Both the position numbers and the translations under genes were made by a program. The notes beneath the pieces are model-generated. The model made no database searches, had not been told where the DNA came from, and saw nothing but the letters and a program-made list of their open reading frames with translations. From Rhodovulum robiginosum (GTDB lineage Bacteria > Pseudomonadota > Alphaproteobacteria > Rhodobacterales > Rhodobacteraceae): DNA of 64,000 nucleotides. Shown here piece by piece: positions 37,089 through 47,448 of this stretch. The stretch's first letter is position 1. Each line of letters begins with the position of its first letter. The stretch is from positions 186,001 to 250,000 of the forward strand of contig NZ_RWGU01000047.1 in NCBI RefSeq assembly GCF_003944755.1. Direction: 5' to 3'.

Positions 37089-38141
37089 ATGGTCCCCCTT
37101 GAGAAACTCGCCCAGATCACCCAGCGCTTCGAATATCTCGAGGCGCGGCTCGCCGAGGGCGCGGCCGAGGATTACGCCCGCGTCGGCCGCGAATACGCCG
37201 AGCTGAAGCCGGTCGCCGAGGAAATTGCGGCCTACCGCCAGTTGCTCGACGATATCGCCGAGGCCGAGGCGATGCTGGACGACCCGGAGATGCGTGCGCT
37301 GGCCGAGGACGAGCTGCCCCTACTCAGGGCCCGGCTGCCCGAGCTCGAGCAGGCGCTGCGCCTCGCGCTCTTGCCCAAGGATGCCGCCGACGCGCGCCCC
37401 GCGATCCTGGAAATCCGCCCCGGCACCGGCGGCGAAGAGGCCGCGCTCTTCGCCGGTGACTTGTTGCGCATGTACCAGCGCCATGCCGAAGCCAAGGGAT
37501 GGAAGCTGTCGATCATCGAACTGGCCGAGACCGAACTGGGCGGCATCAAGGAGGTCATCGCCCGGATCGAGGGCGAAGGCGTCTTCGCGCGGCTGAAGTA
37601 CGAATCGGGCGTGCACCGGGTGCAGCGGGTGCCGGCCACGGAATCGGGCGGGCGCATCCACACCTCGGCGGCCACCGTCGCCGTGCTGCCCGAGGCCGAG
37701 GACGTGGATATCGACGTGCCCCAATCCGACATCCGCATCGACACGATGCGCGCCAGCGGCGCCGGGGGCCAGCACGTCAACACCACCGACTCGGCCGTGC
37801 GGATCACCCATATTCCCACCGGCATCGTGGTGACGAGCTCGGAAAAATCGCAGCACCAGAACCGCGCCATCGCCATGCAGGTGCTGCGCGCCCGGCTGTT
37901 CGACCTCGAACGACAGCGCGCCGAGCAGGAGCGCGCCGCCGACCGCAAGGCGCAGGTGGGCTCGGGCGACCGGTCCGAACGCATCCGCACCTACAACTTC
38001 CCCCAGGGCCGCATGACCGACCACCGCATCAACCTGACGCTCTACAAGCTCGACCAGGTGATGGCCGGCGATCTGGACGAGGTGATCGACGCGCTGGTTG
38101 CCGACGACCAGGCGCAAAAGCTCGCCGAGATCGAGGGATGA
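37089..38141 (+). CDS. prfA: peptide chain release factor 1
   Basis: RF1 recognises UAA and UAG and triggers peptide release. In the 350-residue protein the stop-codon motif PAT is P182-T184 and the catalytic GGQ is at 226-228 ([15 protein letters not shown]). The PAT tripeptide separates RF1 from RF2 (SPF). The ATGA overlap with prmC couples it to the enzyme that methylates the GGQ glutamine. Confidence 0.97.
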   Translation: MVPLEKLAQITQRFEYLEARLAEGAAEDYARVGREYAELKPVAEEIAAYRQLLDDIAEAEAMLDDPEMRALAEDELPLLRARLPELEQALRLALLPKDAADARPAILEIRPGTGGEEAALFAGDLLRMYQRHAEAKGWKLSIIELAETELGGIKEVIARIEGEGVFARLKYESGVHRVQRVPATESGGRIHTSAATVAVLPEAEDVDIDVPQSDIRIDTMRASGAGGQHVNTTDSAVRITHIPTGIVVTSSEKSQHQNRAIAMQVLRARLFDLERQRAEQERAADRKAQVGSGDRSERIRTYNFPQGRMTDHRINLTLYKLDQVMAGDLDEVIDALVADDQAQKLAEIEG

Positions 38142-38968
38142 CCGCGGCCGAGGCGCTGGCCGCCGCCGTGCGGCGGCTGCGCGCGGCCGGCGTCCCCGAC
38201 GCTCCCCGCGACGCCAGGCGCCTATTGGCGCACGCCGCGGGGGCCGCGCCCGAGCGGCTGACCCTGATCCTGCCCGAGCCGCTGTCGGACGGGGCGGCGG
38301 CCCGCTTCGACGCGGCCATCGCGCGGCGCGCCGGCCGCGAGCCGGTCTCGCACATCATCGGCACCCGCGCCTTCTACGGCCGCAGCTTCCGCGTGACAGG
38401 CGATGTGCTCGACCCGCGGCCTGAGACGGAAACGCTTGTAGAGCAATCTCTTGCAGAGCCTTTTTCAACCGTTCTAGACCTAGGCACCGGCTCGGGCTGC
38501 ATCCTGCTGACGCTCCTGGCCGAGCGCCCCGGGGCCACCGGCCTCGGCACCGATATCTCCGAGGCGGCATTGGCGATTGCCCGCGACAACGCCGCGCGCC
38601 TCGGCGTTTCCGGTGCGCGCTTTGCCCAATCCGAGTGGTTCACCGCCGTTGCCGGGCAATTCGACCTGATCGTGTCGAACCCGCCCTATATCGCCGCGGC
38701 CGAGATGTCCGGCCTCGCCCCCGAAACCCGCGACTGGGAGCCGCATCTCGCGCTCACTCCGGGCGGTGACGGGCTGGCGGCCTACCGCGCCCTCGCGGCC
38801 GGTGTTGCTGCCCACCTTTCGCCCGGCGGGCGCTGCCTGGTCGAGGTCGGCGCGGGGCAGGGCGCGGCGGTTGCGTCGCTTTTTCGCAGGGCGGGTCTTG
38901 ACGCGGTGGCGGTTCATCCCGATCTCGATAGCAGAGACCGAGTGGTGTCGATGCGCGCGCCCGCCTGA
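38138..38968 (+). CDS. prmC: release factor glutamine N5-methyltransferase
   Basis: The 276-residue SAM enzyme methylates Gln228 of the adjacent RF1 and the matching residue of RF2. Motifs: [16 protein letters not shown] for SAM binding and NPPY at 181-184 for the amide substrate; [10 protein letters not shown] precedes. The N-terminal helical domain (residues 1-75) is Ala-rich. Translationally coupled to prfA. Confidence 0.95.
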   Translation: MTAAEALAAAVRRLRAAGVPDAPRDARRLLAHAAGAAPERLTLILPEPLSDGAAARFDAAIARRAGREPVSHIIGTRAFYGRSFRVTGDVLDPRPETETLVEQSLAEPFSTVLDLGTGSGCILLTLLAERPGATGLGTDISEAALAIARDNAARLGVSGARFAQSEWFTAVAGQFDLIVSNPPYIAAAEMSGLAPETRDWEPHLALTPGGDGLAAYRALAAGVAAHLSPGGRCLVEVGAGQGAAVASLFRRAGLDAVAVHPDLDSRDRVVSMRAPA

Positions 38969-39202
38969 CAAGGGCCGGAAGCGGTGCATAGCGACCACCC
39001 GGGGCGCGCAAATGCCCGCACGGGGCCATTTTTCGCTTGTCTTGCCCCTGCCCCCGTGCTTAGTCGGAACAACGAGCAGTGGGATGCCTTTGGCTGTCCC
39101 CCTCGCGTGTAAGCCAGAAATCGCCCGGTTCCGGTGGTCTCCCGACGCAAGGGGCGTCGCGGCCGGCGGGCGAAGCAGAACAAGGCTGGAAACCAGTAAA
39201 GC

Positions 39203-39817
39203 ATGAGATCATCCAAGTCACGTTCGCGGTCCAAGTCGAACCGCTCGCGCTCGATGGGCAATATCGTCAACCGGGTGTTTGACAGTTCCGGCCCGGAGGG
39301 CAAGGTCCGCGGCACGCCGCAGCAGATCATCGACAAGTACAACCAGCTGGCCCGCGATGCGCAACTTGCCAACGACCGCGTCGCAGCCGAGAATTTCCAG
39401 CAGCATGCCGAGCACTACGCGCGCCTCCTGGGCGAGGCCCAGCGCGAGCAGGACGCCCGGCGAGAGCAGCAGGAGGCGCAGCAGAACCGCGAGCGCCAGC
39501 AAAACGGGCAGCAAGGTCAGCCGCGCGGCGAGGACGAGCCCCAGCGCGACGACCGCGGCGCGCAGCCGCAGCCGCAATCCCAGCCGCAATCCCAGTCGCA
39601 GCCCGACCGGCCCGCCCCGTCCTCCGATGAGGCCGACGATGTGATCGACCTCGACGGCGGCGCCGATAGCGGCCTCGTCGAGACGCCCGAGGAAAAGGCG
39701 CCTAGGCGCCGCAGCCCGCGCAAGCCGCGCGCCAAGGCCGGTCAGAAGTCCGACGCCGAGGCCGACGGCGGCTCCGATTCCGACAGCCCGGCCCCCCGCG
39801 CCCCCGCGGCGGAATAA
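39203..39817 (+). CDS. DUF4167 domain protein
   Basis: The 204-residue protein has a basic start (MRSSKSRSRSKSNRSRS), the DUF4167 core (GKVRGTPQQIIDKYNQLARD ... RVAAENFQQHAEHYARLL, residues 33-76) and a long low-complexity Gln/Pro/Asp tail with PQPQSQPQSQSQ and Lys/Arg blocks (PRRRSPRKPRAK). The family is restricted to alphaproteobacteria and its basic N-terminus suggests nucleic-acid binding; function unproven. It has its own 234-base upstream gap and a weak Shine-Dalgarno. Confidence 0.87.
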   Translation: MRSSKSRSRSKSNRSRSMGNIVNRVFDSSGPEGKVRGTPQQIIDKYNQLARDAQLANDRVAAENFQQHAEHYARLLGEAQREQDARREQQEAQQNRERQQNGQQGQPRGEDEPQRDDRGAQPQPQSQPQSQSQPDRPAPSSDEADDVIDLDGGADSGLVETPEEKAPRRRSPRKPRAKAGQKSDAEADGGSDSDSPAPRAPAAE

Positions 39818-39828
39818 CCGCCCGGGCC

Positions 39829-40668
39829 CTAGCGGGCCACTTCCCGCGCCAGCGCGCAGAACCCTTCGACCGGCACCTGCTCGGCCCGGTCGGTCGGCGA
39901 AAGGCCTGCGGCACGCAGCCGGTCCTCGATGTCCGGCGCCAGCCCCTTCAGGCTGGCCCGCAGCATCTTGCGCCGCTGGTTGAACCCCGCGGCCACCACC
40001 CGTTGCAAAACCTCCGGATCGGCCGGAAACCGCGGCGCGGGCAGCGCCCGCAGATGCACCACGGCCGAGCTTACCTTGGGCGGCGGCAGAAACGCCTCGG
40101 CCGGCAGCCGCATCGCGATCCGTGCCTCGCAGCGCCACTGGGCCAGCACCGCCAGCCGGCCATAGGCCTTGCCGCCCGGCGCCGCCACGATCCGTTCGGC
40201 CACCTCGCGCTGGAACATCAGCGTCAGGCTCTCCCAAAACGGCGGCCATATCTCCGGCGTCAGCCAGCGCACCAGCAACTCGGTGCCGACATTGTAGGGC
40301 AGGTTGGCCACCACCTTCACCGGCGGGGCCAGGTGCGCCGCCACATCGACGCGCAGCGCGTCGCCCTCCAGAACGCTCAGCCGCCCCGGATAGGCCGCCG
40401 CGATCTCGGCCAGCGCGGGCAGGCAGCGCGCATCCTTTTCCACCGCCACCACGCGGCGCGCGCCCTCGGACAACAGGCCCCGCGTCAACCCGCCCGGCCC
40501 GGGCCCCACCTCCAGAACGTCCGCGCCGGCGAGGTCCCCGGCCACCCGCGCGATCTTGGCCGTCAGGTTCAGATCGAGCAAGAAATTCTGCCCCAGCGCC
40601 TTTCTGGCCTGCAGCCCGTGGGCGGCGATCACCGCGCGCAGCGGCGGCAGATCGTCGATCGCGCTCAC
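39829..40668 (-). CDS. rsmA: 16S rRNA (adenine1518/1519-N6)-dimethyltransferase
   Basis: RsmA/KsgA dimethylates two adenosines in helix 45 of 16S rRNA. The 279-residue protein has [34 protein letters not shown] for SAM, and [11 protein letters not shown], the NLPY motif of N6-adenine methyltransferases. The GTG start gives (M)[10 protein letters not shown], which matches the family; the preceding frame is not conserved. Last gene of the lptF-lptG-lptD-surA-pdxA-rsmA run, as in E. coli. Confidence 0.95.
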   Translation of the reverse strand: MSAIDDLPPLRAVIAAHGLQARKALGQNFLLDLNLTAKIARVAGDLAGADVLEVGPGPGGLTRGLLSEGARRVVAVEKDARCLPALAEIAAAYPGRLSVLEGDALRVDVAAHLAPPVKVVANLPYNVGTELLVRWLTPEIWPPFWESLTLMFQREVAERIVAAPGGKAYGRLAVLAQWRCEARIAMRLPAEAFLPPPKVSSAVVHLRALPAPRFPADPEVLQRVVAAGFNQRRKMLRASLKGLAPDIEDRLRAAGLSPTDRAEQVPVEGFCALAREVAR

Positions 40669-40677
40669 GCGGCCGGG

Positions 40678-40700
40678 CCTTCTTCTGGCTGAAAATATCC
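40678..40700 (-). repeat. interspersed intergenic motif, copy 3 (inverted)
   Basis: On the minus strand GGATATTTTCAGCCAGAAGA plus AGG, nearly the same as copy 2 at 28271. It sits between pdxA and rsmA and is transcribed with the operon. Confidence 0.55.
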
Positions 40701-40753
40701 GCCGGGGGTCCGGGGGTGGCAAACCCCCGGCGCCGGCGTGGTGCGCACCGGCA

Positions 40754-41728
40754 TCACGCCCCGCGCGCCCGCGCCATGTCGCGGGCCATCTCCAGCGCCG
40801 CGATCAGGCTCGACGGGTCGGCCCGGCCGGTGCCTGCGATGTCGAAGGCGGTGCCGTGGTCGGGCGAGGTGCGGATGAACGGCAGGCCAAGGGTGACGTT
40901 CACACCGCCGGCGAAATCCAGCGTCTTGATCGGGATCAGCGCCTGGTCGTGATACATCGCGATCGCCGCGTCGTATCCGGCCCGCGCCCCGGCATGAAAC
41001 ATTGTGTCGGCCGACAGCGGCCCTGCCAGCGCCATCCCCTCGTCGCGCAGCCGCTCCAGCACCGGGCCGATCAGCGCGATCTCCTCGCGGCCCATCGCGC
41101 CGCCTTCGCCGGCATGGGGGTTCAGCCCCGCCACCGCCAGCCGCGGCGCGTCGATGCCGAAATCGCCGATCAGCGAGGCGTGGGTGATCCGCAGCGTATC
41201 TTCCAATAGCTCCGCGGTCAGCGCGCCGGGCACGTCGCGCAGCGCGATGTGGATCGTCACCGGCACCACCCGCAGCGCCGGGCAGGCCAGCATCATCACC
41301 ACCCGGTCGACGCCGGCCAGGTGCGCCAGGTACTCGGTATGGCCCGGATGGGCAAATCCCGCCCCGTCCTGCAACGCCTTCTTGTGGATGGGCGCGGTGC
41401 ACAGCGCGCTCGCGCGGCCCTCCTGCACCAGCTCCACCCCCCGCGCGATGGCGGCGATCACGGCGGCCGCGTTCTCCGGCGCGGGCCGGCCGGGCACCGC
41501 CGGCGCCGGAAACGGCTGGGCCAGCACCGGCAGCGCGGTCGCGGCGGCATGCAGCGCCTCTTCGGGGGCATGGATATGGGCCACGGGCGTGCCGTCGGGC
41601 AGGTGCGCGGGGTCGCCGATCCAGAAAAACGGCAGCCGCGCCCCCAGCGCCTCCCACGCCTTGACGGCGATCTCGGGGCCGACGCCGGCGGGCTCGCCGC
41701 AGCTCAGCGCGATGGCGCCGCCGCTCAT
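40754..41728 (-). CDS. pdxA: 4-hydroxythreonine-4-phosphate dehydrogenase
   Basis: PdxA oxidises 4-phosphohydroxy-threonine in vitamin B6 synthesis. In the 324-residue protein the metal-binding histidines lie in [15 protein letters not shown] and [16 protein letters not shown], and the terminal [16 protein letters not shown] is diagnostic. The N-terminus [19 protein letters not shown] is family-typical. Its ATG overlaps the surA stop as ATGA. Confidence 0.95.
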   Translation of the reverse strand: MSGGAIALSCGEPAGVGPEIAVKAWEALGARLPFFWIGDPAHLPDGTPVAHIHAPEEALHAAATALPVLAQPFPAPAVPGRPAPENAAAVIAAIARGVELVQEGRASALCTAPIHKKALQDGAGFAHPGHTEYLAHLAGVDRVVMMLACPALRVVPVTIHIALRDVPGALTAELLEDTLRITHASLIGDFGIDAPRLAVAGLNPHAGEGGAMGREEIALIGPVLERLRDEGMALAGPLSADTMFHAGARAGYDAAIAMYHDQALIPIKTLDFAGGVNVTLGLPFIRTSPDHGTAFDIAGTGRADPSSLIAALEMARDMARARGA

Positions 41729-42933
41729 GGTTCGCGGATGATCGCGTCGGCGCGGATCTGCGCGAGGTAGCTTTCCGAGTACGAGCCCAGCCGCTGGTTC
41801 ACCAGCCGCCGGCGCACTTCGGCGCGGTCGGGCGCCTCCTCGATCGCCGGGGTGCGCCCGCACAGCATCAACAAGACCCGCGCGCCGCCCTGGGTAAGCG
41901 CGGTCGACACCTCGCCCTCGTCGAGCTTGGCAAGCTCCAGCGCGACGTCCTGCGGCACCTCGCTCACCGGTTTAACCTCGCGGGTCAGCAACTCTTCGGG
42001 CTGGCCCTTGGCGACGCCGTAAAGGTCGTCGCAGGTGTCCAGTTGGGCGCGCACGCGCGCGGCCTGCCGCCCGTCGTCGCCGGGCAGCAGCAGCCGCGCG
42101 TATTCGACCGAAACCGTCTCGGGCTCGGGCAGGCCGGTCTCTTCGATAGCGCGCAGCTGGAACAGCGCGATCGCGTTGGGCACCGGGATCGGGTCGGTCA
42201 CTTCGCCCGGACCCAGCACCAGCACCTGCGCAGCGATCTGCGGCGGCAGGTTCGCAAGCGGCAGCCAGTCCAGACGGCCGCCGCGCCCGCGGGTGGGCGC
42301 GACCGAATAGTCGCGCGCCGCCGCGGCAAAGGCACCCGGCGTGGAGATCTGGCTCAGCCGGTTGGCCAGCGTCTGGCTTTGGGCCTGCCGCTCCGGCGTG
42401 TCGGCGGGCAGGATGATCTCCGACAGCAGCACCCGCGCGCCGCCGCGCTGCGAACTGAGCGCGAGCGCCCGGTCGATCTCGGCCTCGGTGACCTGGGCCC
42501 GCGGGCCGAACCGTGCGCGGATCACCTCGCGCCAGGCGATGCCGGCCTCGACGAAGTCGCGGAAGGTTTCGGGCGCGATCCCCTCGCTGGCGAGCCCGGC
42601 CAGGAATTCCTCGGTGCTGAGGTTGGCGCGGCTGGCGAATTCCGCCATGCCGGCCTCGATCTCTTCGGGGCCGGGGCGGATGCCCATCGCCGCGGCCTCG
42701 GCCATGCGCAGCCGGTCCTCGATCAGCCCGTTCAGCGCGACCTCGTCGAGATCGCCGGGGGTGTTCAGGACCTGGACGAAGCGTCGGCGCTGGGCCAGTT
42801 CGTAATTGGTGATGGCCCGGTCGTTGACGATCAGCCGCGGGGCGAAGGGCCCGCCCTGCTGCGCGGCGGCTGGACCGGCCAGCGCCCCCAGTGCCAGAGC
42901 GATCACGGTCAGAAATGGGATCAGTCGGGTCAT
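41725..42933 (-). CDS. surA: periplasmic peptidyl-prolyl isomerase / chaperone SurA
   Basis: The 402-residue protein has signal peptide MTRLIPFLTVIALALGALAGPAAA, the SurA N-domain (RLIVNDRAITNYELAQRRRF ... GLIEDRLRMAEAAAMGI) and a parvulin domain (ARVLLSEIILPADTPERQAQ ... GGRLDWLPLANLPPQIA). It escorts unfolded beta-barrel proteins such as LptD to the outer membrane. Position between lptD and pdxA supports the name. Divergence from E. coli SurA is large, with one clear parvulin unit. Confidence 0.88.
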   Translation of the reverse strand: MTRLIPFLTVIALALGALAGPAAAQQGGPFAPRLIVNDRAITNYELAQRRRFVQVLNTPGDLDEVALNGLIEDRLRMAEAAAMGIRPGPEEIEAGMAEFASRANLSTEEFLAGLASEGIAPETFRDFVEAGIAWREVIRARFGPRAQVTEAEIDRALALSSQRGGARVLLSEIILPADTPERQAQSQTLANRLSQISTPGAFAAAARDYSVAPTRGRGGRLDWLPLANLPPQIAAQVLVLGPGEVTDPIPVPNAIALFQLRAIEETGLPEPETVSVEYARLLLPGDDGRQAARVRAQLDTCDDLYGVAKGQPEELLTREVKPVSEVPQDVALELAKLDEGEVSTALTQGGARVLLMLCGRTPAIEEAPDRAEVRRRLVNQRLGSYSESYLAQIRADAIIREP

Positions 42934-42958
42934 CGTGGCGTCCGTCTTGGCGTTTCGT

Positions 42959-45088
42959 CTATCGGGCGCAACTGCGCCGGTAGGCGCGCCCGTCACGGCC
43001 CGCGCCGAACCCGTTGAGCGCCACCGTCAGCCCGAAATCGGTGGTGGGCGTCACACTAGTCGAGGACGTGAACCGACGCGAGAGGGAAAGGCCCACGGTG
43101 ACGCATTCGTTGCGGTATTCCAGCCCGAGGCCGGCGCGCGCTGTGTTTTCTTCGACGAAATCGTACCGCCAGTCGGCGGTGGCCGTCCAGTTCCGCCGCA
43201 ACTGGTAGGCGGCATCGGCCACCCATTCCGATGCGTCCTCGGGGCGGTCCTCGGCGGCGTTGGCGGCCATCCAGATCAGGCTCGAGGCCAGCTCCACCCG
43301 TTGGCCCTGCCAATCGAGCCTGAGCTCGCCATGGGTCAGGTCGAACCCGTCGTCGAAAACCGCGCGGTTGATCACCGACAGCCCGTCGGACAGGTCCAGA
43401 TGCAGCGCCGTCAGCCAGTCCGACCGGGTGCCGTCGAGCCCCGAGCCGGAGGCGAACTGGCCGGGGTCGTCCTGGCGCAGCACCCGTCCCGCGGTCAGCC
43501 CCAGAGACCAGCCGGCCGGGTCGTAGCGCGTCCAGGTGACGCCCAGGTTGGCGCGCAGGCCGGTCTCGCGCCGGTCGGCCCCGGCAAAGCGGCTGAGCGA
43601 GTAGAGATTGCCCTCGTCGAAGGCCACCAGCACGCTGTCATCGTTGGGGATCGTGCTGTCATCGGCGTCGCTCCAGACCAGTTGTGCCACGGGCTCAAGC
43701 ACATGGCTGGCGCCGCCCCGGCCCGCGCGGGCCAGCGGCCAGCGCATCTCGACCGCGGCAAAGGGCGCGGCGCGCGTGTAGCTGCTGTCGGCGCTGTCGT
43801 CGTCGCCGATGGCGTAATGGTCGATGGCAAGCGCACCCTGCGCGGCCAGTTTCAGGCCCGCCGGGCCGGTCCATCCGCGCCGCCAGTCGAGATCCACGCT
43901 GGCGCGGCCCACGTCGCGGCCCAGCCCGTCGGTTGCGTTGCCGGAACTGCGCCGGTGGCCGTGCAGCGTGAAGGCCAGGTCGGCGGTGCCCCCCAGGGCA
44001 GGCGGCACAAAGCGGCGGCGATAGCTCAGGTCGGTCACGATCGTGGGCTGGGTGGCGTTGCTTTCCGAGGCGCGCAGCGTGTTGAAATGCACCAGATCGG
44101 CGGTGATGATCTCGCCCCGCCGCACGCGCGTGATCTCCAGCGTGCTTTCCAGCCGGTCCTTGTCGGAATAGTCGTAATCCAGCAGATAGGCCGGGTCCGA
44201 ACTGCTCTCGATGCCGAAATCCAGCTCAAAGCCGCGGGGCAGCAGGAAATAGCCCTCGGCAAACAGCGAGCTGCGCAGCTCTCCTTCCCTCAGATCGTCG
44301 CGCGAGCCCGTGGCGTTCAGCTCGATCCAGCCGTGGCGGAACGCCTGGCGGTACCGCAGCTCCAGCGTTCGGGTCCGGTTGGAGGACAGGTAGGGCGTCA
44401 CCGTGAGATCGGCACGATCGCCGAGCGCAACGAAATAGGGCAGCTTGATACCGGTGCCCAGGCGGTTGTTGACCCGTACCTCGGGGACCAGAAAGCCGCT
44501 GGCGCGTTTCAGCGTCGGGTCGGGCAGGCGCAGCCGCGGCAGGTAAAAGACCGGCACACCCACGACCTCCAGCCGGGCGTGGTCGAAATAGAGCTGCCGC
44601 TCCAACTCGTCATGGATCACCCGCTTGGCGCGGATCTGCCACAGCGGCACCGGGTTTTCGGGGCAGACCTGGCAGACCGAGGCGACCGTGCTTTCCAGCC
44701 GGCTGAAGCGGCCCTGTTCGCGGTGCAGCTCGGCGGCGGCCAGCTGCAACTGCTGGCGCAACACCAGGCGCGCGCTGCGCATTATCCCCTCGGACAGGTC
44801 GGGGGCCAGTTCGGCGCTGTCGGCCAGCAGGATCGTGTCGGGCCCGTTCGTGACGGTGATCGGCCCTTCGATGGACAGCCGGTCGGTCATGCGGTCATAG
44901 CTCACCCGCGTGGCCTTGATCCGGGCCTCGCGGAACAGCACCTCGACCGAGCCCTCGGCGATCAGCCGGTCCTCGCCCTCGACGGCCACCCGGTCGGCGA
45001 TGAGCGTTGCGGGCGCATCCTGCGCCACGGCCGGCACGGCGATGGCCAGCGCCAGCATCGCAGACAGGGCGGCGGCAAGGCGGCGCAT
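42959..45088 (-). CDS. lptD: LPS-assembly outer-membrane protein LptD
   Basis: The 709-residue barrel protein inserts LPS into the outer leaflet. Signal peptide MRRLAAALSAMLALAIAVPAVA, an N-terminal LptA-like jellyroll (LIADRVAVEGEDRLIAEGSV), then a large beta-barrel ending ALNGFGAGRDGRAYRRSCAR. Cys pairs are few: CQVC in the periplasmic part and ECVTVGLSLSRRF near the C-terminus, as expected for the disulfides. The start at 45088 has GGAGG 9 bases upstream and lies 1 base from the lptG stop; the frame extends 13 codons further. Confidence 0.93.
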   Translation of the reverse strand: MRRLAAALSAMLALAIAVPAVAQDAPATLIADRVAVEGEDRLIAEGSVEVLFREARIKATRVSYDRMTDRLSIEGPITVTNGPDTILLADSAELAPDLSEGIMRSARLVLRQQLQLAAAELHREQGRFSRLESTVASVCQVCPENPVPLWQIRAKRVIHDELERQLYFDHARLEVVGVPVFYLPRLRLPDPTLKRASGFLVPEVRVNNRLGTGIKLPYFVALGDRADLTVTPYLSSNRTRTLELRYRQAFRHGWIELNATGSRDDLREGELRSSLFAEGYFLLPRGFELDFGIESSSDPAYLLDYDYSDKDRLESTLEITRVRRGEIITADLVHFNTLRASESNATQPTIVTDLSYRRRFVPPALGGTADLAFTLHGHRRSSGNATDGLGRDVGRASVDLDWRRGWTGPAGLKLAAQGALAIDHYAIGDDDSADSSYTRAAPFAAVEMRWPLARAGRGGASHVLEPVAQLVWSDADDSTIPNDDSVLVAFDEGNLYSLSRFAGADRRETGLRANLGVTWTRYDPAGWSLGLTAGRVLRQDDPGQFASGSGLDGTRSDWLTALHLDLSDGLSVINRAVFDDGFDLTHGELRLDWQGQRVELASSLIWMAANAAEDRPEDASEWVADAAYQLRRNWTATADWRYDFVEENTARAGLGLEYRNECVTVGLSLSRRFTSSTSVTPTTDFGLTVALNGFGAGRDGRAYRRSCAR

Positions 45089-45089
45089 C

Positions 45090-46190
45090 TCAGCCATCCT
45101 CCAGGTGCAACAGCAGCCCGAGAGCAAAGAATATGCCCGCCACCGGCGGAGCCCAGGCGGCCAGCGGCACGGGGATCTGCCCGTTCTCGCCCAGAACCTG
45201 CGCGAAATTGCGCAGGAAATAGAGCGCCAGCGCCAGCCCCAGCGCCAGCATCACCATCGTGCCGGTCCGCCCAAAGCGGATATGGCGCATGGTAAAGCCC
45301 GCGCCGATCAACACCATGGCCGCAAAAAGCAGCGGCAGCGATAGCTCCATCTGCAACCAGACCCGGTGCTGGCGGGCGGAAAAGCCTGCATGTTCCAGAT
45401 CGTCGATGAACTCGGGCAATTCCCAGATCGGGATCGCCGAGGGCGTTCCGAAACTGTCGCGGATGCGTTCGCGCGTCAGGTCCGAGTCGAGGCGGAACTG
45501 CGGGTAGACGGTGGCGTCGCGCTCTGGGTTGTCGGTGCCCGCGCCGAGATCCCACCGCTTGGCCCGGCGCAATTCCCACGCGCCCGAGGTCAGCTCGGCG
45601 CTGGTCGCGGCGATGCGGAAGTCGGGGCTGCCGTCCGGACCGAAGGCCAGGAAGGTGACGTCGTAAAGGCGCGTGCCGTCGAAATTGGCCCGGGCCGCGC
45701 GGATCACCATCTGCCCCTCGGGCGTGCCCTGGCGCAGCCAAAGCCCCTCGTCGGATATCGACAGCACGCTCTGGGCGCTTTGCGATTGCCGCGCCGAAAG
45801 CTGGTCGTAGGCGGTCCTGGTGCCGGCGACGATGGGGTTCAGCACCGCCACCGTCACCACGCCGAAGAGCAGCGCGGTGATGACCGGCGCGGCGAGGCTG
45901 CGCAACGCCGAGCGGCCCGCGGCACGGGTAACCACCAGTTCGGATGTGCGCGCGAGGCCCAGAAACAGCACCAGCGTGGCCAGCGCCACGATGAGCGGCA
46001 GGATGCCGTAGACACTGGAAGGCACGTTGAGCGCGGCCAGGTGGAACGCCCCGGTCAGAGTGATCTCGCCGATATCGTAGTTGCGGATCTGTTCGACCAT
46101 GTCGATCAGCAGCAGGAAGATCGAAAAGAGCGCCAGCAGCGACAATACCGCCAGCGCGAATTTCCGGGCGAAGTAGAGGTGCAGGGTCAT
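45090..46190 (-). CDS. lptG: LPS export ABC transporter permease LptG
   Basis: The 366-residue inner-membrane subunit of the LptB2FG exporter. N-terminal helices (KFALAVLSLLALFSIFLLLI), a periplasmic jellyroll with LRRAKRWDLG and YPQFRLDSDLTRERIRDSFG, then C-terminal helices with MRHIRFGRTGTMVMLALG. ATGA overlap with lptF. The ATPase lptB is not in the window. Confidence 0.93.
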   Translation of the reverse strand: MTLHLYFARKFALAVLSLLALFSIFLLLIDMVEQIRNYDIGEITLTGAFHLAALNVPSSVYGILPLIVALATLVLFLGLARTSELVVTRAAGRSALRSLAAPVITALLFGVVTVAVLNPIVAGTRTAYDQLSARQSQSAQSVLSISDEGLWLRQGTPEGQMVIRAARANFDGTRLYDVTFLAFGPDGSPDFRIAATSAELTSGAWELRRAKRWDLGAGTDNPERDATVYPQFRLDSDLTRERIRDSFGTPSAIPIWELPEFIDDLEHAGFSARQHRVWLQMELSLPLLFAAMVLIGAGFTMRHIRFGRTGTMVMLALGLALALYFLRNFAQVLGENGQIPVPLAAWAPPVAGIFFALGLLLHLEDG

Positions 46191-47323
46191 TGCGCCACCT
46201 TTCGCCTTGGCGGGGCGAGCCAGCGCCAGTGCTCGGGCCGGGCGCTGATCCAGAGCAGGACGAGCGCGATCAGGGCGCCGGTCGCTGCCGGCAGGTAGAC
46301 CGCGGGCCAGTGCGACGGGTCCTTCCGGGCGAAATCGGCCACGGTGTTGTCCATCAATTGAAGGCCGATCAATAGCATTAGCGCAAGCAGGATCTGCCGC
46401 CACAGGCCGAACCGGCTGAAGCCGCCCAGCATCAGCGCGGCAAAGCCGATCAGCGCGCCAGAGACCGCGATCAGCGGCTGGCCGGTACGGGCGTGCCCCT
46501 CGTAAAGCAGCTCGGCCCGGCTCTCGCCGGTGGCCTTCAGCACGGCGGGCGTGGGGGACAAAAGCTCTGCCGTCGACAGTCGGCGCGGATCGACCCGTCG
46601 GGGCGATCCCGCCTCGATCAGCCCGCTGAGATCGTAGGACAGGTCGCGGAACCCGGTGGTGGCCAGCGTGCCGGGGCCCTCGCGCAGGGTCTGCGCCATG
46701 CCGTCGAACATCAGAAGCTTCGGCCCGGTATCGCCGCTGACCAGCAGCGCGCGCCTGGCGGTATAGGTGGTGCGCTGGCTGGCCGGGCGCGCGTCGGACA
46801 GGAACACATCGCGCAGTTCGCCCACCGGCGTGATCTCGCGGATGTAAAAGGTGATGCCGTCGGCTGGGTGCAGGAACTGCCCCTCGCGCAGCAGCCCCGC
46901 GGTGACGTTCTCGGCGATCTCGGCCTGCCGGTTGGCCAGCTGCGCCCGGCTGGCGGGCACCAGTACATGCGTCAGGATGCTGGTCAGCAGCGCCACGCCA
47001 AGGCCGAAGACGACCACCGGCCGCGCCAGCCGGAACGGCCCCAGGCCCATCGCCTGCATCACCACCAGCTCGCTTTCGCTGGTCAGCCGGTTGACGGCAT
47101 AGACCACCGCGGCAAAGCCCGACACCGGCAGAACCAGGCGGATCACGTTGGGCAGCGTCAGCGCGGTGAATTCCAGAAACACCGCCGCAGACTGGCCGCC
47201 GCCGATCAGCGTCTCGAACAGCGCGACCGCGCGGTTGACCCAGTAGATCGAGACCAGCACGAGCGAGAAGAATCCGAAGAATACCGTCAGTTGCGACAGC
47301 AGGTATCTGTCGAATCTCGGCAC
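46187..47323 (-). CDS. lptF: LPS export ABC transporter permease LptF
   Basis: The 378-residue partner of LptG has the same architecture: helices from FDRYLLSQLTVFFGFFSLVL, TSESELVVMQAMGLGPFRLARP as the coupling helix, a periplasmic beta-jellyroll and C-terminal helices. First gene of the six-gene outer-membrane operon; the 125-base gap to divergent pepA must hold both promoters. Confidence 0.93.
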   Translation of the reverse strand: MPRFDRYLLSQLTVFFGFFSLVLVSIYWVNRAVALFETLIGGGQSAAVFLEFTALTLPNVIRLVLPVSGFAAVVYAVNRLTSESELVVMQAMGLGPFRLARPVVVFGLGVALLTSILTHVLVPASRAQLANRQAEIAENVTAGLLREGQFLHPADGITFYIREITPVGELRDVFLSDARPASQRTTYTARRALLVSGDTGPKLLMFDGMAQTLREGPGTLATTGFRDLSYDLSGLIEAGSPRRVDPRRLSTAELLSPTPAVLKATGESRAELLYEGHARTGQPLIAVSGALIGFAALMLGGFSRFGLWRQILLALMLLIGLQLMDNTVADFARKDPSHWPAVYLPAATGALIALVLLWISARPEHWRWLAPPRRKVAQ

Positions 47324-47448
47324 ACGTCCCCCCGGGTCGGTAATGATCGCGGGCGACGGTAGACGAAATGGCGGGGCGGTAAAACTGCTATCTGGTCAAG
47401 CCAAGGGGTGCAGGCTAGGTAGAGGGCGCAGGAACAGGGAGAGACGCC

